A DNA stretch of 64,000 nucleotides from Chloracidobacterium sp. (GTDB lineage: Bacteria > Acidobacteriota > Blastocatellia > Pyrinomonadales > Pyrinomonadaceae). The notes beneath the pieces are model-generated. The model was given only the letters and a program-made list of their open reading frames with translations, was not told the origin of the DNA and made no database searches. Positions 1-8,329 of the stretch are shown piece after piece; the stretch's first letter is position 1; each line of letters opens with the position of its first letter. Made by a program: the position numbers and the translations under genes. The stretch is taken from the NCBI GenBank assembly GCA_016716305.1, contig JADJWP010000002.1, positions 804,501-868,500 on the forward strand, written 5' to 3'.

Positions 1-528
1 GACAAAGCCGCCGGTGACGATAAAAAGGAAGCGGCTCCGACGCCTTCGCCAAAACCGGGAACAAGAACAGAGGATATGGCCGTGATCGATCAGCCGACAG
101 ACCGCACGGACGGGATCGCACCTACATTACCGCCGATCGCCTCGCCGTCAGCAAACGCGAACAAAGTACCTGAGGCCTTGCCGGGCTCTATAATGCGTGC
201 GACCGTCGATCGGACGACCTATCTTACTTACGGCGTCGATCGAATCGAAGTGCCGGTTTTATTGGCAAGCGGTTACTTCTTCCGTTACTCTAAGGAAGGT
301 ACAAATGCTTTGGTCTTTGACGCCAATCCGAAAAAGCCTCTCACGATTTCCGGTTTCGTTTGGGAAGGGAACACTGAGCGGCTATTGAAGGGCACGGCCT
401 ATGTTATCGGTGAATCGATGGGGTCGGGCCAGGTCGTACTATTCGCCGAAGATCCGTTCTATCGGGGCATGACACGCGCGAACACGCGTCCGTTCTTTAA
501 CGCTGTCCTATTCAACGGCGTATTTTGA
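1..528 (+). CDS. C-terminal part of a secreted M14 (zinc carboxypeptidase)-like protein, 5'-truncated
   Basis: The frame is open from the first base, so the gene begins before the window; an internal ATG at 76 is unlikely to be its start. The visible 175 residues open with a charged Pro/Thr-rich linker, then a beta-rich domain with YFFRYSKEG near its start and VVLFAEDPFYRG followed by TRPFFNAVLF near its end. That ending resembles the C-terminal domain that follows the catalytic domain in many large acidobacterial and Bacteroidetes M14 peptidases. The zinc-binding part lies outside the window, so neither activity nor subfamily can be confirmed. An unrelated secreted protein with a similar terminal domain is the main alternative. 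Confidence 0.55.
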   Translation, partial: DKAAGDDKKEAAPTPSPKPGTRTEDMAVIDQPTDRTDGIAPTLPPIASPSANANKVPEALPGSIMRATVDRTTYLTYGVDRIEVPVLLASGYFFRYSKEGTNALVFDANPKKPLTISGFVWEGNTERLLKGTAYVIGESMGSGQVVLFAEDPFYRGMTRANTRPFFNAVLFNGVF

Positions 529-614
529 CGGCGGTTGACGCTGGGTATGATTTCGCTTGGACATCTGCTTTCGTGAAGCCGCGGCATTTCGCTTTTTGAG
601 CAACTGAGTTAATT

Positions 615-1100
615 ATGTTTACGATCAAGGCAGGCTATAGCGACGACATCGAGATAAAGACAAGCGCCGAGAAAGCCCGTCAGTTCTTTGCTGATGTTAA
701 GAACTTCGCCGAATTGATGCCGGGTGTATCAGACATTCGGATCGACGGCAACGGGGTCGCTCACTGGAAGATCGAGGCCAACGTTCCATTTGTCGGCATG
801 ATGCGTCAGAAATTCTCTGTCGCGCTTGCAGAAGACAGCGACGAACGTATCGAGTGGTTTCCGATCGGGGCAGAAACGCAGAATTTTCTGAGGTTTTCTG
901 CCGACTTTTTAGAGAAGGCTAAGAATGTGACGATGGTCCGATTTTCGCAAATGGTCGAACTCCGGCGAAGATCGGCTCGAGAGCTACATATGCTGGCAGG
1001 CCTTGCCGGCGAGAGCATCATCAGCGCCGAGATGACCAAAGCTGTGACCGAAATGATAAAGATCTTTATTCAACGAGCAAAGGAGAGATTGGAAAAATGA
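615..1100 (+). CDS. SRPBCC (START/polyketide cyclase-like) family protein
   Basis: A 161-residue cytosolic protein with the order of an SRPBCC helix-grip fold. An early strand and helix (IEIKTSAEKARQFFADVKN) lead into FAELMPGVSDIRIDG, then strands such as VAHWKIEANVPFVG and RIEWFPIG, and a long C-terminal helix ending in lysines. The family binds hydrophobic ligands such as lipids or quinones; COQ10-like and CoxG-like members open in the same way. No signal peptide is present. The stop codon overlaps the start of the DUF2911 gene (ATGA), which indicates translational coupling. Ligand and role cannot be read from sequence. Confidence 0.75.
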   Translation: MFTIKAGYSDDIEIKTSAEKARQFFADVKNFAELMPGVSDIRIDGNGVAHWKIEANVPFVGMMRQKFSVALAEDSDERIEWFPIGAETQNFLRFSADFLEKAKNVTMVRFSQMVELRRRSARELHMLAGLAGESIISAEMTKAVTEMIKIFIQRAKERLEK

Positions 1101-1939
1101 AACAAATGCAGAGGCTTTATTCACTGTTATTTATATTGACGCTCTCGGCGGCGGCGGCGGCTCAGGTCGTCATTCCGCGTGAAAGCAACCGTCAAGACGT
1201 TATGCAGATGGTGGGCGATACCAAGATCTCGGTTTCCTATCATCGGCCGAATGTGAAGGGCCGCAAGATATGGGGTGAGCTTGTGCCGTACGGTGAGGTG
1301 TGGAGAACGGGTGCGAACAACGCGACCATCATCGAGTTTTCAAATGACGTCACGGTCAATGGCCAGCCGCTCAAGAAGGGAAAGTACAGCCTTCACACAC
1401 TTCCGACCGCTGCCAATTGGACCATCATCTTCAATAAGGTCGCTGACCAATGGGGCAGCTTTACTTACGATGCAAAAGAGGACGTATTGCGCGTCGAGGC
1501 GACCCCTGTCTCGCTCCCTTTTAAAGAAACGATGACTATCGAATTTGCCAAGGTCATTGGAAACACCGCCGAGATCCATATTCGGTGGGGTGACCTTGCG
1601 GTTCCGATTACCGTCGACGTCGGCGATTTCAACGCACGGTTCGTTACTGAGAATCGACGGCGTTTGAACAACGAACGACTGACGCTTGCGGGTTATATTC
1701 TCTCGCAGAAGATGACCGGCAGCTATGCCGACGCTCTTTTATGGACCGATGAAGCGCTGAAGGGTTCGGAAACATTCAGCGTGCTTTCGCTGAAAGCTAG
1801 GATCCTGGGCGAAATGGGCCGCAAAGCCGAGGCTATTGCGACTGCTGAGCGTGCGATCGTCGTCGGCAAGGCGGCAACTCCGGCGGCAAACACAACGCAG
1901 ATCGAAAATCTACTGAAAGGCTGGAAGGCCGGAAACTAG
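1097..1939 (+). CDS. Secreted DUF2911 domain protein
   Basis: A 280-residue protein with an N-terminal signal peptide (LYSLLFILTLSAAAAAQ). The DUF2911 domain follows at about residues 35-175, with the family hallmarks KISVSYHRPNVKGR, WRTGANNATIIEFS and KKGKYSLHTLP. A helical TPR-like tail from about residue 195 contains LSLKARILGEMGRKAEA. DUF2911 proteins are periplasmic or exported and common in Bacteroidetes and Acidobacteriota; their biochemical role is unknown. The start overlaps the stop of the SRPBCC gene by four bases, so the two form an operon. Confidence 0.85.
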   Translation: MKQMQRLYSLLFILTLSAAAAAQVVIPRESNRQDVMQMVGDTKISVSYHRPNVKGRKIWGELVPYGEVWRTGANNATIIEFSNDVTVNGQPLKKGKYSLHTLPTAANWTIIFNKVADQWGSFTYDAKEDVLRVEATPVSLPFKETMTIEFAKVIGNTAEIHIRWGDLAVPITVDVGDFNARFVTENRRRLNNERLTLAGYILSQKMTGSYADALLWTDEALKGSETFSVLSLKARILGEMGRKAEAIATAERAIVVGKAATPAANTTQIENLLKGWKAGN

Positions 1940-2053
1940 ACCTGATTTCGATCTTTGTTTTTGATAGGATCTCGCCGATCTTACGCGTGTAGGATTGACG
2001 AGGTCTTTTTCTTTGCTATACTCGTTATTGAAATTGATTTTCAGTTTCGCTTT

Positions 2054-2329
2054 ATGAATAATTCCGGAACCGCTCCAAGGTTTGCCCCTATCATCTCAGA
2101 CGACCGACGGATCGATGTTGCGATCAACGGTGCTGAAACGCAAATAAAGATGTCATCCTGGGTGGACGGGCTTGGCTGGTGCGTTGAAAAGACCATCTCT
2201 CTTGACCCTGTCCTCGTCGATGATCTTCATAGGCTGCTCGCCGCCGTGCGCATCAGCAACAACAATGCAAATAAGGCGGAACAGACGGCAGGCTCCGCTA
2301 CGATACTGGAATTTCCAAGATATCTCTAA
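2054..2329 (+). CDS. Hypothetical protein, 91 residues
   Basis: I choose the ATG at 2054 (MNNSGTAPRFAP). The frame is open further upstream but would need a TTG start and a poor leader. The product is small, soluble and without a recognised domain. It has a beta-rich N-terminal half (RIDVAINGAETQIKMSSWVDG) and a helix around DPVLVDDLHRLLAAVRIS. No strong ribosome-binding site is visible. A convincing terminator directly after the stop supports a real transcription unit ending here. Function unknown. Confidence 0.5.
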   Translation: MNNSGTAPRFAPIISDDRRIDVAINGAETQIKMSSWVDGLGWCVEKTISLDPVLVDDLHRLLAAVRISNNNANKAEQTAGSATILEFPRYL

Positions 2330-2344
2330 GAATCATGCTGGCCG

Positions 2345-2387
2345 AAAAAAAGAGAAGGCCCTTTCGTCGACCTTCTCTTCTTTTTTT
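2345..2387. terminator. Bidirectional intrinsic terminator
   Basis: The arms AGAGAAGG and CCTTCTCT are flanked by an A-run on the left and a T-run on the right. The hairpin can therefore terminate both the plus-strand hypothetical gene ending at 2329 and the minus-strand ferritin-like gene ending at 2408. Confidence 0.8.
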
Positions 2388-2407
2388 CACAGAAATTCTT
2401 AAGCGAA

Positions 2408-2869
2408 CTAGCTGACTTCCCTCAATACGATCCGCTCTGAATCCACCCGTGCTGTCCTTTCAGAGGCCAATTTCTCCAGTTCTTCAATGTGCATCTGTTC
2501 GTCGGCGATCTGGCCTTCTAGCCAGAATTTCTGAGGCAGATCCTCATCGCCGCAAGACGACCATGCCGCCATATAGGCCGCAATCGCTTCTCGTTCCAGC
2601 TCAAGATCTTGTTTGAGCATTTCTTTGATATCCGTCGACTGCCGGATAGCAGCGGGTTCAACGGCCGGAATGCCTCCGAGGGCGACTATCTTGTCACCAA
2701 GAACCTCAGCATGCTTTTGAGCTTCTTCAGCCTGACCGCGGAAGAAACCTCTGAATATCTCGCGCTCAGTTCCGGTCACGAGATAACTGTGCTGAGAATA
2801 TTGAATGATGCCGGCGAGTTCAAAGCTAAGGGCTTTGTTGAGGTTTTCGATCAATTCTGTTCTGGCCAT
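2408..2869 (-). CDS. Ferritin-like (bacterioferritin/Dps-type) protein
   Basis: A 153-residue four-helix-bundle protein with a complete set of likely di-iron ligands: E17 in LSFELAG, E49 with H53 (EEAQKH), acidic residues in LELEREAIAAY around residue 92-94, and E124 with H127 (ADEQMH). This spacing matches bacterioferritin-like ferritins of about 155-160 residues. Such proteins oxidise and store iron or detoxify peroxide. The haem-ligand methionine of classical bacterioferritin cannot be assigned confidently, so Bfr is not claimed. A GGGGAG ribosome-binding site precedes the start, and a candidate promoter with a palindrome lies upstream. Confidence 0.85.
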   Translation of the reverse strand: MARTELIENLNKALSFELAGIIQYSQHSYLVTGTEREIFRGFFRGQAEEAQKHAEVLGDKIVALGGIPAVEPAAIRQSTDIKEMLKQDLELEREAIAAYMAAWSSCGDEDLPQKFWLEGQIADEQMHIEELEKLASERTARVDSERIVLREVS

Positions 2870-2900
2870 TTATCCGTTTCTCCCCTGTTACTAACGAAAA

Positions 2901-2964
2901 GCCTATCAAATCTGGCACTAACGTGTCAACTTAAGCCTTTTGTTTTCAATATGTTAGTATTGAA
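2901..2964 (-). promoter_or_regulatory. Candidate promoter and operator of the ferritin-like gene
   Basis: On the minus strand a perfect TTGACA (2924-2929) is followed after 16-17 bases by GATAGG/ATAGGC (2901-2907) as a weak -10. Just upstream of the -35 is a perfect inverted repeat, TTCAATA, six bases, TATTGAA (2945-2964), where an iron- or redox-responsive regulator could bind. The boxes are seen directly; regulator identity is inference. Confidence 0.45.
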
Positions 2965-3015
2965 TTTCGTTTTCAATTTCGATGCTCGACCGAACCGATG
3001 TTCCCGAAATTACCG

Positions 3016-3765
3016 CTAAGTGATCGTACCGCCATCGACGGTTATTACCTCGCCGTTCATGTACGAGTTGCGAGGTGAAACGATAAATGCTGCAAACTCT
3101 GCGAGTTCGACGGGGCGTCCCAGTCTGCGAAGCGAGACCCAATTCTCATGAGCCTCGAGCAGCCGCTCAGGAAGCGTATTTCCAAGATCGGTATCAAAGA
3201 TACCCGCGGCAATTGCATTTACAGTGATCCCGAAATTGGCGGCCTCGCGAGACAGGCACTTGGTAAAACCGATCATCGCGGCTTTCGATGTAGCGTAATG
3301 GACCGAGGTCGGCAGAGCCCGGATAGCACCGATACTGGTGATGTTCAGGATCGTACCCGCACGCTCGCGGATCATTTGCTTGTAGAACGGCTTGGTAACC
3401 GCAAAAAGGCTGTTGACGTTCGTGTCCACGACCCAATCCCAGCTCTTATCGGTGGTTGTCGCAAAATTATCGGGTTTGTTCACTGCCGCGTTATTTACAA
3501 GAATATCGACTGCTCCCCACGATTCCCTTATCTCGCGGGCGGTATGTTTCATCCCAAACCGATCTGTCACCGATACTTTGAAACTCAATGCCTTTCTACC
3601 GTACGACTCGACATTGGACCGGACCTGGTCGGCCAGATCATCGCTGGAGTGATAGTTAAAAGCAATATCCGCACCTTCGCGCGCAAATACTTCACAAAGG
3701 GCAGCACCGATACCACGTGTGCCGCCGGATATGAAGGCACGTTTTCCCTCAAGTAATAGACTCAA
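3016..3765 (-). CDS. Short-chain dehydrogenase/reductase (SDR, 3-oxoacyl-ACP reductase-like)
   Basis: A 249-residue classical SDR. The NAD(P)-binding GGTRGIG lies at residues 14-20, NNAAV at 91-95, and the catalytic residues are S144, Y157 and K161 (YATSK). The C-terminus ends in GEVITVDGG, as in FabG-like enzymes. It should catalyse NAD(P)H-dependent reduction of a keto group, or the reverse oxidation. The substrate is not predictable, and there are no fatty-acid synthesis genes beside it to support FabG. It stands between two other minus-strand units with gaps over 100 bp, so it may be monocistronic. Confidence 0.85.
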   Translation of the reverse strand: MSLLLEGKRAFISGGTRGIGAALCEVFAREGADIAFNYHSSDDLADQVRSNVESYGRKALSFKVSVTDRFGMKHTAREIRESWGAVDILVNNAAVNKPDNFATTTDKSWDWVVDTNVNSLFAVTKPFYKQMIRERAGTILNITSIGAIRALPTSVHYATSKAAMIGFTKCLSREAANFGITVNAIAAGIFDTDLGNTLPERLLEAHENWVSLRRLGRPVELAEFAAFIVSPRNSYMNGEVITVDGGTIT

Positions 3766-3888
3766 ACAAGTTTCTCCGTCGAAAATGGTTGGAAAGTCAA
3801 AAGAAAAGGTTAATGAAATAGTGGACTGCTGACAAGTATACGACGGCGTTTTTGATCGATAGGTGAGACCGTCGGGCGATATCGCCGA

Positions 3889-5079
3889 TCATCCGGCGGC
3901 GGCCTCTGCCGGAGACGGTAGAACGGGTTTTGGCATTAGCGCGGCGATCTCGCGAACGATACGCTCGGTCGCGTCGGGCGTCGCAAGGCCTCGCGTGGCT
4001 GCTCTGAGATCGCGGTATCGAACCGAGTCGCCGATAAGCGAGCGGATCGTGGGGACAATGTCAACCGACCGCTCGAGCAAGATTCCGGCACCACCATCGG
4101 CCAAAAGCTTCAGCGTGCCCGCTTCCTGGGGCATAGGCGGCGTTGTGCCATCAGCAATTATCGGCAGCCGGCACGCCAATGCCTCGAATGTCGTCAGACC
4201 TCCCAATTTTGAGACCATCACGTTCGCTGACTGCATAAGCTTCTCGACCTCGTCCGAATAACCGATCACCTTAACCGGAAATTTTGCCGTCTTGGCAAGC
4301 TCTTCGGCCTCGATCCTGAGGGCCTCGTTCTTTCCGGCAAGAAAGATCGCCTGAACATCGAGTTCGCCTCGGATCAGCTCCTTGAAAATGACCGGTATAT
4401 TTCCGCCGCCGACCCAGCCCGCATTCACGAATACGGTGAACTTGTCGGGGTCAAGTCCAAAGGCCCTCCTTGCGTTCTGAGCATCGATCTCGTCGACCTC
4501 GCGGAACTTCGGATTGAGAGGCAGTCCTGAGATCTTGATCTTCGCCGGGTCAACGCCATAGTCAACAAGCTGCTGCATTGCGTCATTGTTCGCCACGAGA
4601 TAAAGCGAAACATCGTCACACGCCCAGCCTTTCCAGAATCCGTAACAGGGATCGGTCACCACAGTGACAAGCGGTATCTGACTGGTCAGATTTAGTTCGC
4701 GAAGTATTCGTCCGAGGATATGCTGAGTGAGCGGATGCACGCTGACGACGACGTGAGGACACCATTTCTCAAATGAATCTTTAATAAAACCGATACAGCG
4801 CTTATGAAAGAACTCCCTGGTCTCGGGACGAAAGCGATTAACTGCCCAGTAGAGATATTTCATCCAACCCTGCTTGTTGCGCAGAAGCCAGTTATAAACG
4901 CCGACAAGTTTTTCGGTGACGTGATGCGAATCCTCGACGGCGCGCATGATGCGTACCGCTGCCGATTCGCCATGCCAGAATTTCTGAACGCCGTCTGCCA
5001 ACGCCTGAGCGGCCGACCTGTGGCCGCCGCCCGTGTCGGACGAGATTATCAATATCTTTGGCGTTGGCGGCTGTGTCAT
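3889..5079 (-). CDS. MGDG synthase-like glycosyltransferase (GT28 family)
   Basis: A 396-residue protein with the N-terminal acceptor-domain motif SSDTGGGHRSAA (residues 13-24), as in plant MGDG synthase and Bacillus UgtP diacylglycerol glucosyltransferases. The C-terminal donor domain has VFVNAGWVGGGN and SKLGGLTTFEALACRLP, with the Glu expected to hold the sugar nucleotide. Related enzymes transfer a hexose from UDP-sugar to diacylglycerol at the inner face of the membrane. The C-terminus is Ala/Pro-rich. The gene starts 12 bp after the radical SAM gene on the same strand, so the two are probably co-transcribed. Glycolipid synthesis is inference; MurG-like activity is less likely because the signature is MGDG-type. 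Confidence 0.75.
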   Translation of the reverse strand: MTQPPTPKILIISSDTGGGHRSAAQALADGVQKFWHGESAAVRIMRAVEDSHHVTEKLVGVYNWLLRNKQGWMKYLYWAVNRFRPETREFFHKRCIGFIKDSFEKWCPHVVVSVHPLTQHILGRILRELNLTSQIPLVTVVTDPCYGFWKGWACDDVSLYLVANNDAMQQLVDYGVDPAKIKISGLPLNPKFREVDEIDAQNARRAFGLDPDKFTVFVNAGWVGGGNIPVIFKELIRGELDVQAIFLAGKNEALRIEAEELAKTAKFPVKVIGYSDEVEKLMQSANVMVSKLGGLTTFEALACRLPIIADGTTPPMPQEAGTLKLLADGGAGILLERSVDIVPTIRSLIGDSVRYRDLRAATRGLATPDATERIVREIAALMPKPVLPSPAEAAAG

Positions 5080-5091
5080 CCGGTCCTATAT

Positions 5092-6252
5092 TCAGGCTTT
5101 CAAGGCTACTTCGCGTCCGACCGCAAAACCCGCTTCTTTCGACGCCTTCTTCATCTCGCGCTCAAGCTTTTTGATCTTGATCAGATGTCCAGCGTTGAAC
5201 GGAAGCGACGGATAGAAGCAGTTTGATTCGTGCGTGCAGAAACATCCAGCCCCCGCTTCTTTTCGCCTTGCTTTCATCAGATCGGTGTTCCATGCGTTCT
5301 GGAAATTCCAGTCGTAATCTCGAAGATTCAGCACATCGGCCTTGTTTTCACACGAAGAGAGGACGCCATTGTCGTAGATGACGGCACCCGCGCTGCCGGC
5401 ATAGCACTTCAATTGAGCTTTATTCTCCTCTTTCGTTTTCGTGATCAGATCGTGCATATAAATATCGACTGCCGCCTTGAAGAACCCGGATTTGCCGCCG
5501 TAATTGTTTTTCAACGCGGCGTTCTTTGTGTCTTCAAGGATCATGTGCGACAACTCGGCATACCGGTTGTGGTCGAAATTTAGTTCATTCGGATCTGCCG
5601 ACGGCGGACGAATATAGTTGATGTTCACCTTGTCCGGCTTGAGGTCGTATTTAAGAAAATCGTACCACTCAAATATCGTATCCTCGTTCGAGCGCATGAC
5701 GCACGTACAAGTTTGGATATCGAGCTGCGGGTACTGTTCAGCCTTCATCTGCTGAAGTGTCCGCGCCGTATGTATCGCTTTGTCCCAGCTCCCTTCTTTG
5801 CGCCTGATCTTCTCATGGGCCGCCTGCATACCGTCGATACCAAGAGCTACGGTGACATTGAGATTCGGACACTCGTCCATTATTCGTGTGACATCCGCGA
5901 ATATGCGTTGGTGTATCTGTCCGTTCGACATCAGGTAGACCGAATCGAGTTTGTTGTTCTCGTAAAACGATCTGACGATCTCGGGCAGGTCCTTACGCGT
6001 GAATGGTTCGCCGCCGGCAAGTACCAAAACACCAAGATTGCCGCCGAGCGTTTCCGAGATCCTTGCGATCTCGTCGGCCTTCATCTGAAGCTTTTTCCGT
6101 GGCCGGTCGTCAAGTTCTTCGGTAAAAAAACAATGAGTGCAGCGCATATCACAAACGCTGGTAACCAATATATTCAGAAAAACGGGCGAGATCGGCCTAC
6201 CGACCGCTATGCTCGCATATCTCTTAAAAATCTCGCGTGTTGTAAAATCCAT
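5092..6252 (-). CDS. Radical SAM protein with SPASM-like C-terminus
   Basis: A 386-residue protein with the radical SAM cluster motif at C34, C38 and C41 (CDMRCTHC), followed by GGEPFTRKD. The C-terminal region has further cysteines (LKCYAG, LSSCENK, GCFCTHESNC), which suggests one or two auxiliary Fe-S clusters of the SPASM/twitch type. The substrate is unknown. Such enzymes modify peptides or proteins, or act in cofactor and lipid chemistry. A Shine-Dalgarno AAGGA precedes the start. Pairing with an MGDG-synthase-like gene 12 bp downstream suggests a role in lipid or envelope modification, but no precursor peptide gene is visible nearby. Confidence 0.75.
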   Translation of the reverse strand: MDFTTREIFKRYASIAVGRPISPVFLNILVTSVCDMRCTHCFFTEELDDRPRKKLQMKADEIARISETLGGNLGVLVLAGGEPFTRKDLPEIVRSFYENNKLDSVYLMSNGQIHQRIFADVTRIMDECPNLNVTVALGIDGMQAAHEKIRRKEGSWDKAIHTARTLQQMKAEQYPQLDIQTCTCVMRSNEDTIFEWYDFLKYDLKPDKVNINYIRPPSADPNELNFDHNRYAELSHMILEDTKNAALKNNYGGKSGFFKAAVDIYMHDLITKTKEENKAQLKCYAGSAGAVIYDNGVLSSCENKADVLNLRDYDWNFQNAWNTDLMKARRKEAGAGCFCTHESNCFYPSLPFNAGHLIKIKKLEREMKKASKEAGFAVGREVALKA

Positions 6253-6546
6253 TTTGAATCCTTTTTATTATCGGGCCAATCGCATTTGATGCAGACACAC
6301 TTGCCCACGTTTCAATTTATCTCATTTCTGGCGAATTGGGAAACCCGTCTTGCCCCGGTTCCGAACCGCAGCCGCCCGAAAAATTCGTTTGCATGAACAA
6401 CCCGATGTGCTACTATTTCAGCGTTTTAGGCATTTTCTTGGATTGAAAGCTAGAAGAGACGGCGTATTGCTCGTATTAACGCTGCGTCGCGTACCGAAAC
6501 TTTGAGGATCTGCCGCTCAGGCCCGGTCACGTTCGGCCCATTCGTA

Positions 6547-6972
6547 ATGATCAAGATCAAGTACTTATTTTTTGCTTCGTCGATCGTAACATTCGTTCTT
6601 GCGGCGAATGCGTTCGGCCAGGATGCGAGTGATCGCGAAGCCGAAAGGAACCGAAGATTGCACAAGACCTCACAAGCTTCGTTACGAACCGGCAGCAGCA
6701 GCGTGAATTTCGGGACTATCTCGGGCCGTGTTGTTACGCCGGATGGCCGCGGTATTCGGGGCGCGTTGATCGTGCTTCTTGGCGACGACGGGCCGCGATT
6801 CGCGATCTCCGGCAGCCTTGGTTACTTTTCGATCTCAGGCATCCCGCTCGGTGAGCAATATTCGCTTTCGGTTTCCCATCTGCGATATCTTTTCGCGGTT
6901 CCCACCCAAGTAATAAAGATCCACACCGATATAACGGACATTCTTATGGTCGGCGAGAGCAACATCGACTGA
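6547..6972 (+). CDS. Small secreted protein with carboxypeptidase-regulatory-like domain
   Basis: I take the ATG at 6547, which gives a clean signal peptide (MIKIKYLFFASSIVTFVLAA, cleavage after NAFGQ). The frame is open from 6502, but that start would bury it. The mature part has about 35 charged residues and then one Ig-like domain at about residues 57-140, starting ISGRVVTPDGRGIRGA and containing GSLGYFSISGIPLGEQY. This domain closely resembles the C-termini of the secreted proteins at 14403 and 42697. It probably sits in the periplasm or on the cell surface. No enzymatic residues are seen. Confidence 0.65.
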   Translation: MIKIKYLFFASSIVTFVLAANAFGQDASDREAERNRRLHKTSQASLRTGSSSVNFGTISGRVVTPDGRGIRGALIVLLGDDGPRFAISGSLGYFSISGIPLGEQYSLSVSHLRYLFAVPTQVIKIHTDITDILMVGESNID

Positions 6973-7046
6973 TCCGGCCGTTCAACTTACAGTTCATCCA
7001 GAACCGATCATTTTCCAGATTATCGCCGCGAGGTTACAATCGGAAT

Positions 7047-8255
7047 ATGTTTCGACGCGTGTACTTCGACAATTCGGCAACAACTGCGATCGACGAAAGG
7101 GTTCTCGAAGCGATGATGCCGTATCTGACCGATAACTACGGGAATGCGTCGAGCATACACTTTTTTGGGCAACAGACTCGTTCAGCAGTAGACAAGGCGC
7201 GTCACCAGGTAGCGGCTGCTGTGAACGCGCGTCCGAACGAGATCGTCTTTACGAGCGGCGGAACCGAATCGAACAACCTTGCCATTCGCGGGCTTGTTGA
7301 AATGCTGCCGCAGCCCAGTTTGGCCACTTTGCCTGAACGGCATATCGTCACCTCGACGATCGAACATCCCGCAGTAAGAGAAGTCTGTGCGGATCTCGAA
7401 AAAAGAGGTGTCGCGGTGACATATTTGCCAGTGTATGAAAACGGGATCGTCCGCGTCGACGACGTCCGCCAGGCGATACGTGAGAATACCGTGCTGATCT
7501 CGGTCATGACGGCCAATAATGAGATCGGGACACTGCAACCCGTCGCTGAGATCGGACGATTGGTTCGCGGGCTTCGCGATTCCGGCCGACGGATCTGGTT
7601 TCACACCGATGCGGTTCAAGCGGTCGGGAAAGTAAAGGTCGATGTCGAAGAAATGGGCTGCGATCTGCTTTCGCTCTCAGGACACAAGTTTCATGCCCCC
7701 AAAGGAATCGGAGCACTCTATATTCGTCGAGGAACTAGGCTTCGTCCTCAGCATGTCGGCGGGCGCCAGGAACGCGGATTACGCGGCGGCACCGAACCGG
7801 TCGCTCAGATCGTCGGACTCGGACGCGCGGCTGAGCTCGCTGCCGATGAATTGACGGAGCGTGCCGTCAGAGTAGGGGCGATGCGCGACCGGTTAGAACA
7901 TTTCGTTCTCGAAAATATCGATGGCTCGGTTCTAAATGGTGACGCGCACGATCGATTGACCAACATTTCGAATATCTCGTTTCGCGAAATAGAGGGCGAA
8001 GGACTGTTGATAAACCTTGACATGCACGGTATTGCGGTATCGACCGGCTCGGCATGTTCCTCGGGTTCGCTTGAGCCGTCGCCGGTCATTCGATCGCTCG
8101 GCCGCAGCGACGATCTTGCACGAGGAGCGATACGATTCAGCCTCAGTAAGGACAACACTGATGATGACATCGAACTTGTTCTGGCGACGCTTCCCTCTGC
8201 TGTCGAAAGTGTCAGAAAACTCTTGCCCGGCTTCAAAAGTTCTGCCGAAACTTAA
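7047..8255 (+). CDS. Cysteine desulfurase (NifS/IscS-like)
   Basis: A 402-residue PLP enzyme of aminotransferase class V. It shows YFDNSATT at 6-13, the PLP-stacking H107 in STIEHPAV, the Schiff-base lysine K214 in LSGHKFHAPKG, and the catalytic cysteine C337 in STGSACSSG. It removes sulfur from cysteine as a persulfide for Fe-S cluster or thio-cofactor assembly. No iscU/nifU or iscR neighbour is present, so the gene stands apart from an isc operon. NifS-type and IscS-type cannot be separated safely; the long catalytic loop favours the NifS/IscS class over SufS. A hairpin follows the stop. Confidence 0.9.
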   Translation: MFRRVYFDNSATTAIDERVLEAMMPYLTDNYGNASSIHFFGQQTRSAVDKARHQVAAAVNARPNEIVFTSGGTESNNLAIRGLVEMLPQPSLATLPERHIVTSTIEHPAVREVCADLEKRGVAVTYLPVYENGIVRVDDVRQAIRENTVLISVMTANNEIGTLQPVAEIGRLVRGLRDSGRRIWFHTDAVQAVGKVKVDVEEMGCDLLSLSGHKFHAPKGIGALYIRRGTRLRPQHVGGRQERGLRGGTEPVAQIVGLGRAAELAADELTERAVRVGAMRDRLEHFVLENIDGSVLNGDAHDRLTNISNISFREIEGEGLLINLDMHGIAVSTGSACSSGSLEPSPVIRSLGRSDDLARGAIRFSLSKDNTDDDIELVLATLPSAVESVRKLLPGFKSSAET

Positions 8256-8257
8256 AG

Positions 8258-8283
8258 AGCCCCAGCGATCGCTCGCCGGGGCT
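8258..8283 (+). terminator. Hairpin after cysteine desulfurase
   Basis: The arms AGCCCC (8258-8263) and GGGGCT (8278-8283) begin two bases after the stop codon. There is no T-run behind them, so termination efficiency is uncertain. The hairpin also lies downstream of the minus-strand GIIIAG gene. Confidence 0.4.
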
Positions 8284-8329
8284 TCTCAGGTGCGGGGTTA
8301 GAAAGTCGTACTTTCGGCCTAGGACCGAA

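Noticed and set aside
5713..6396. Plus-strand frame of 227 residues
   Set aside because: Antisense to the radical SAM gene, which has clear motifs; no signal of coding.
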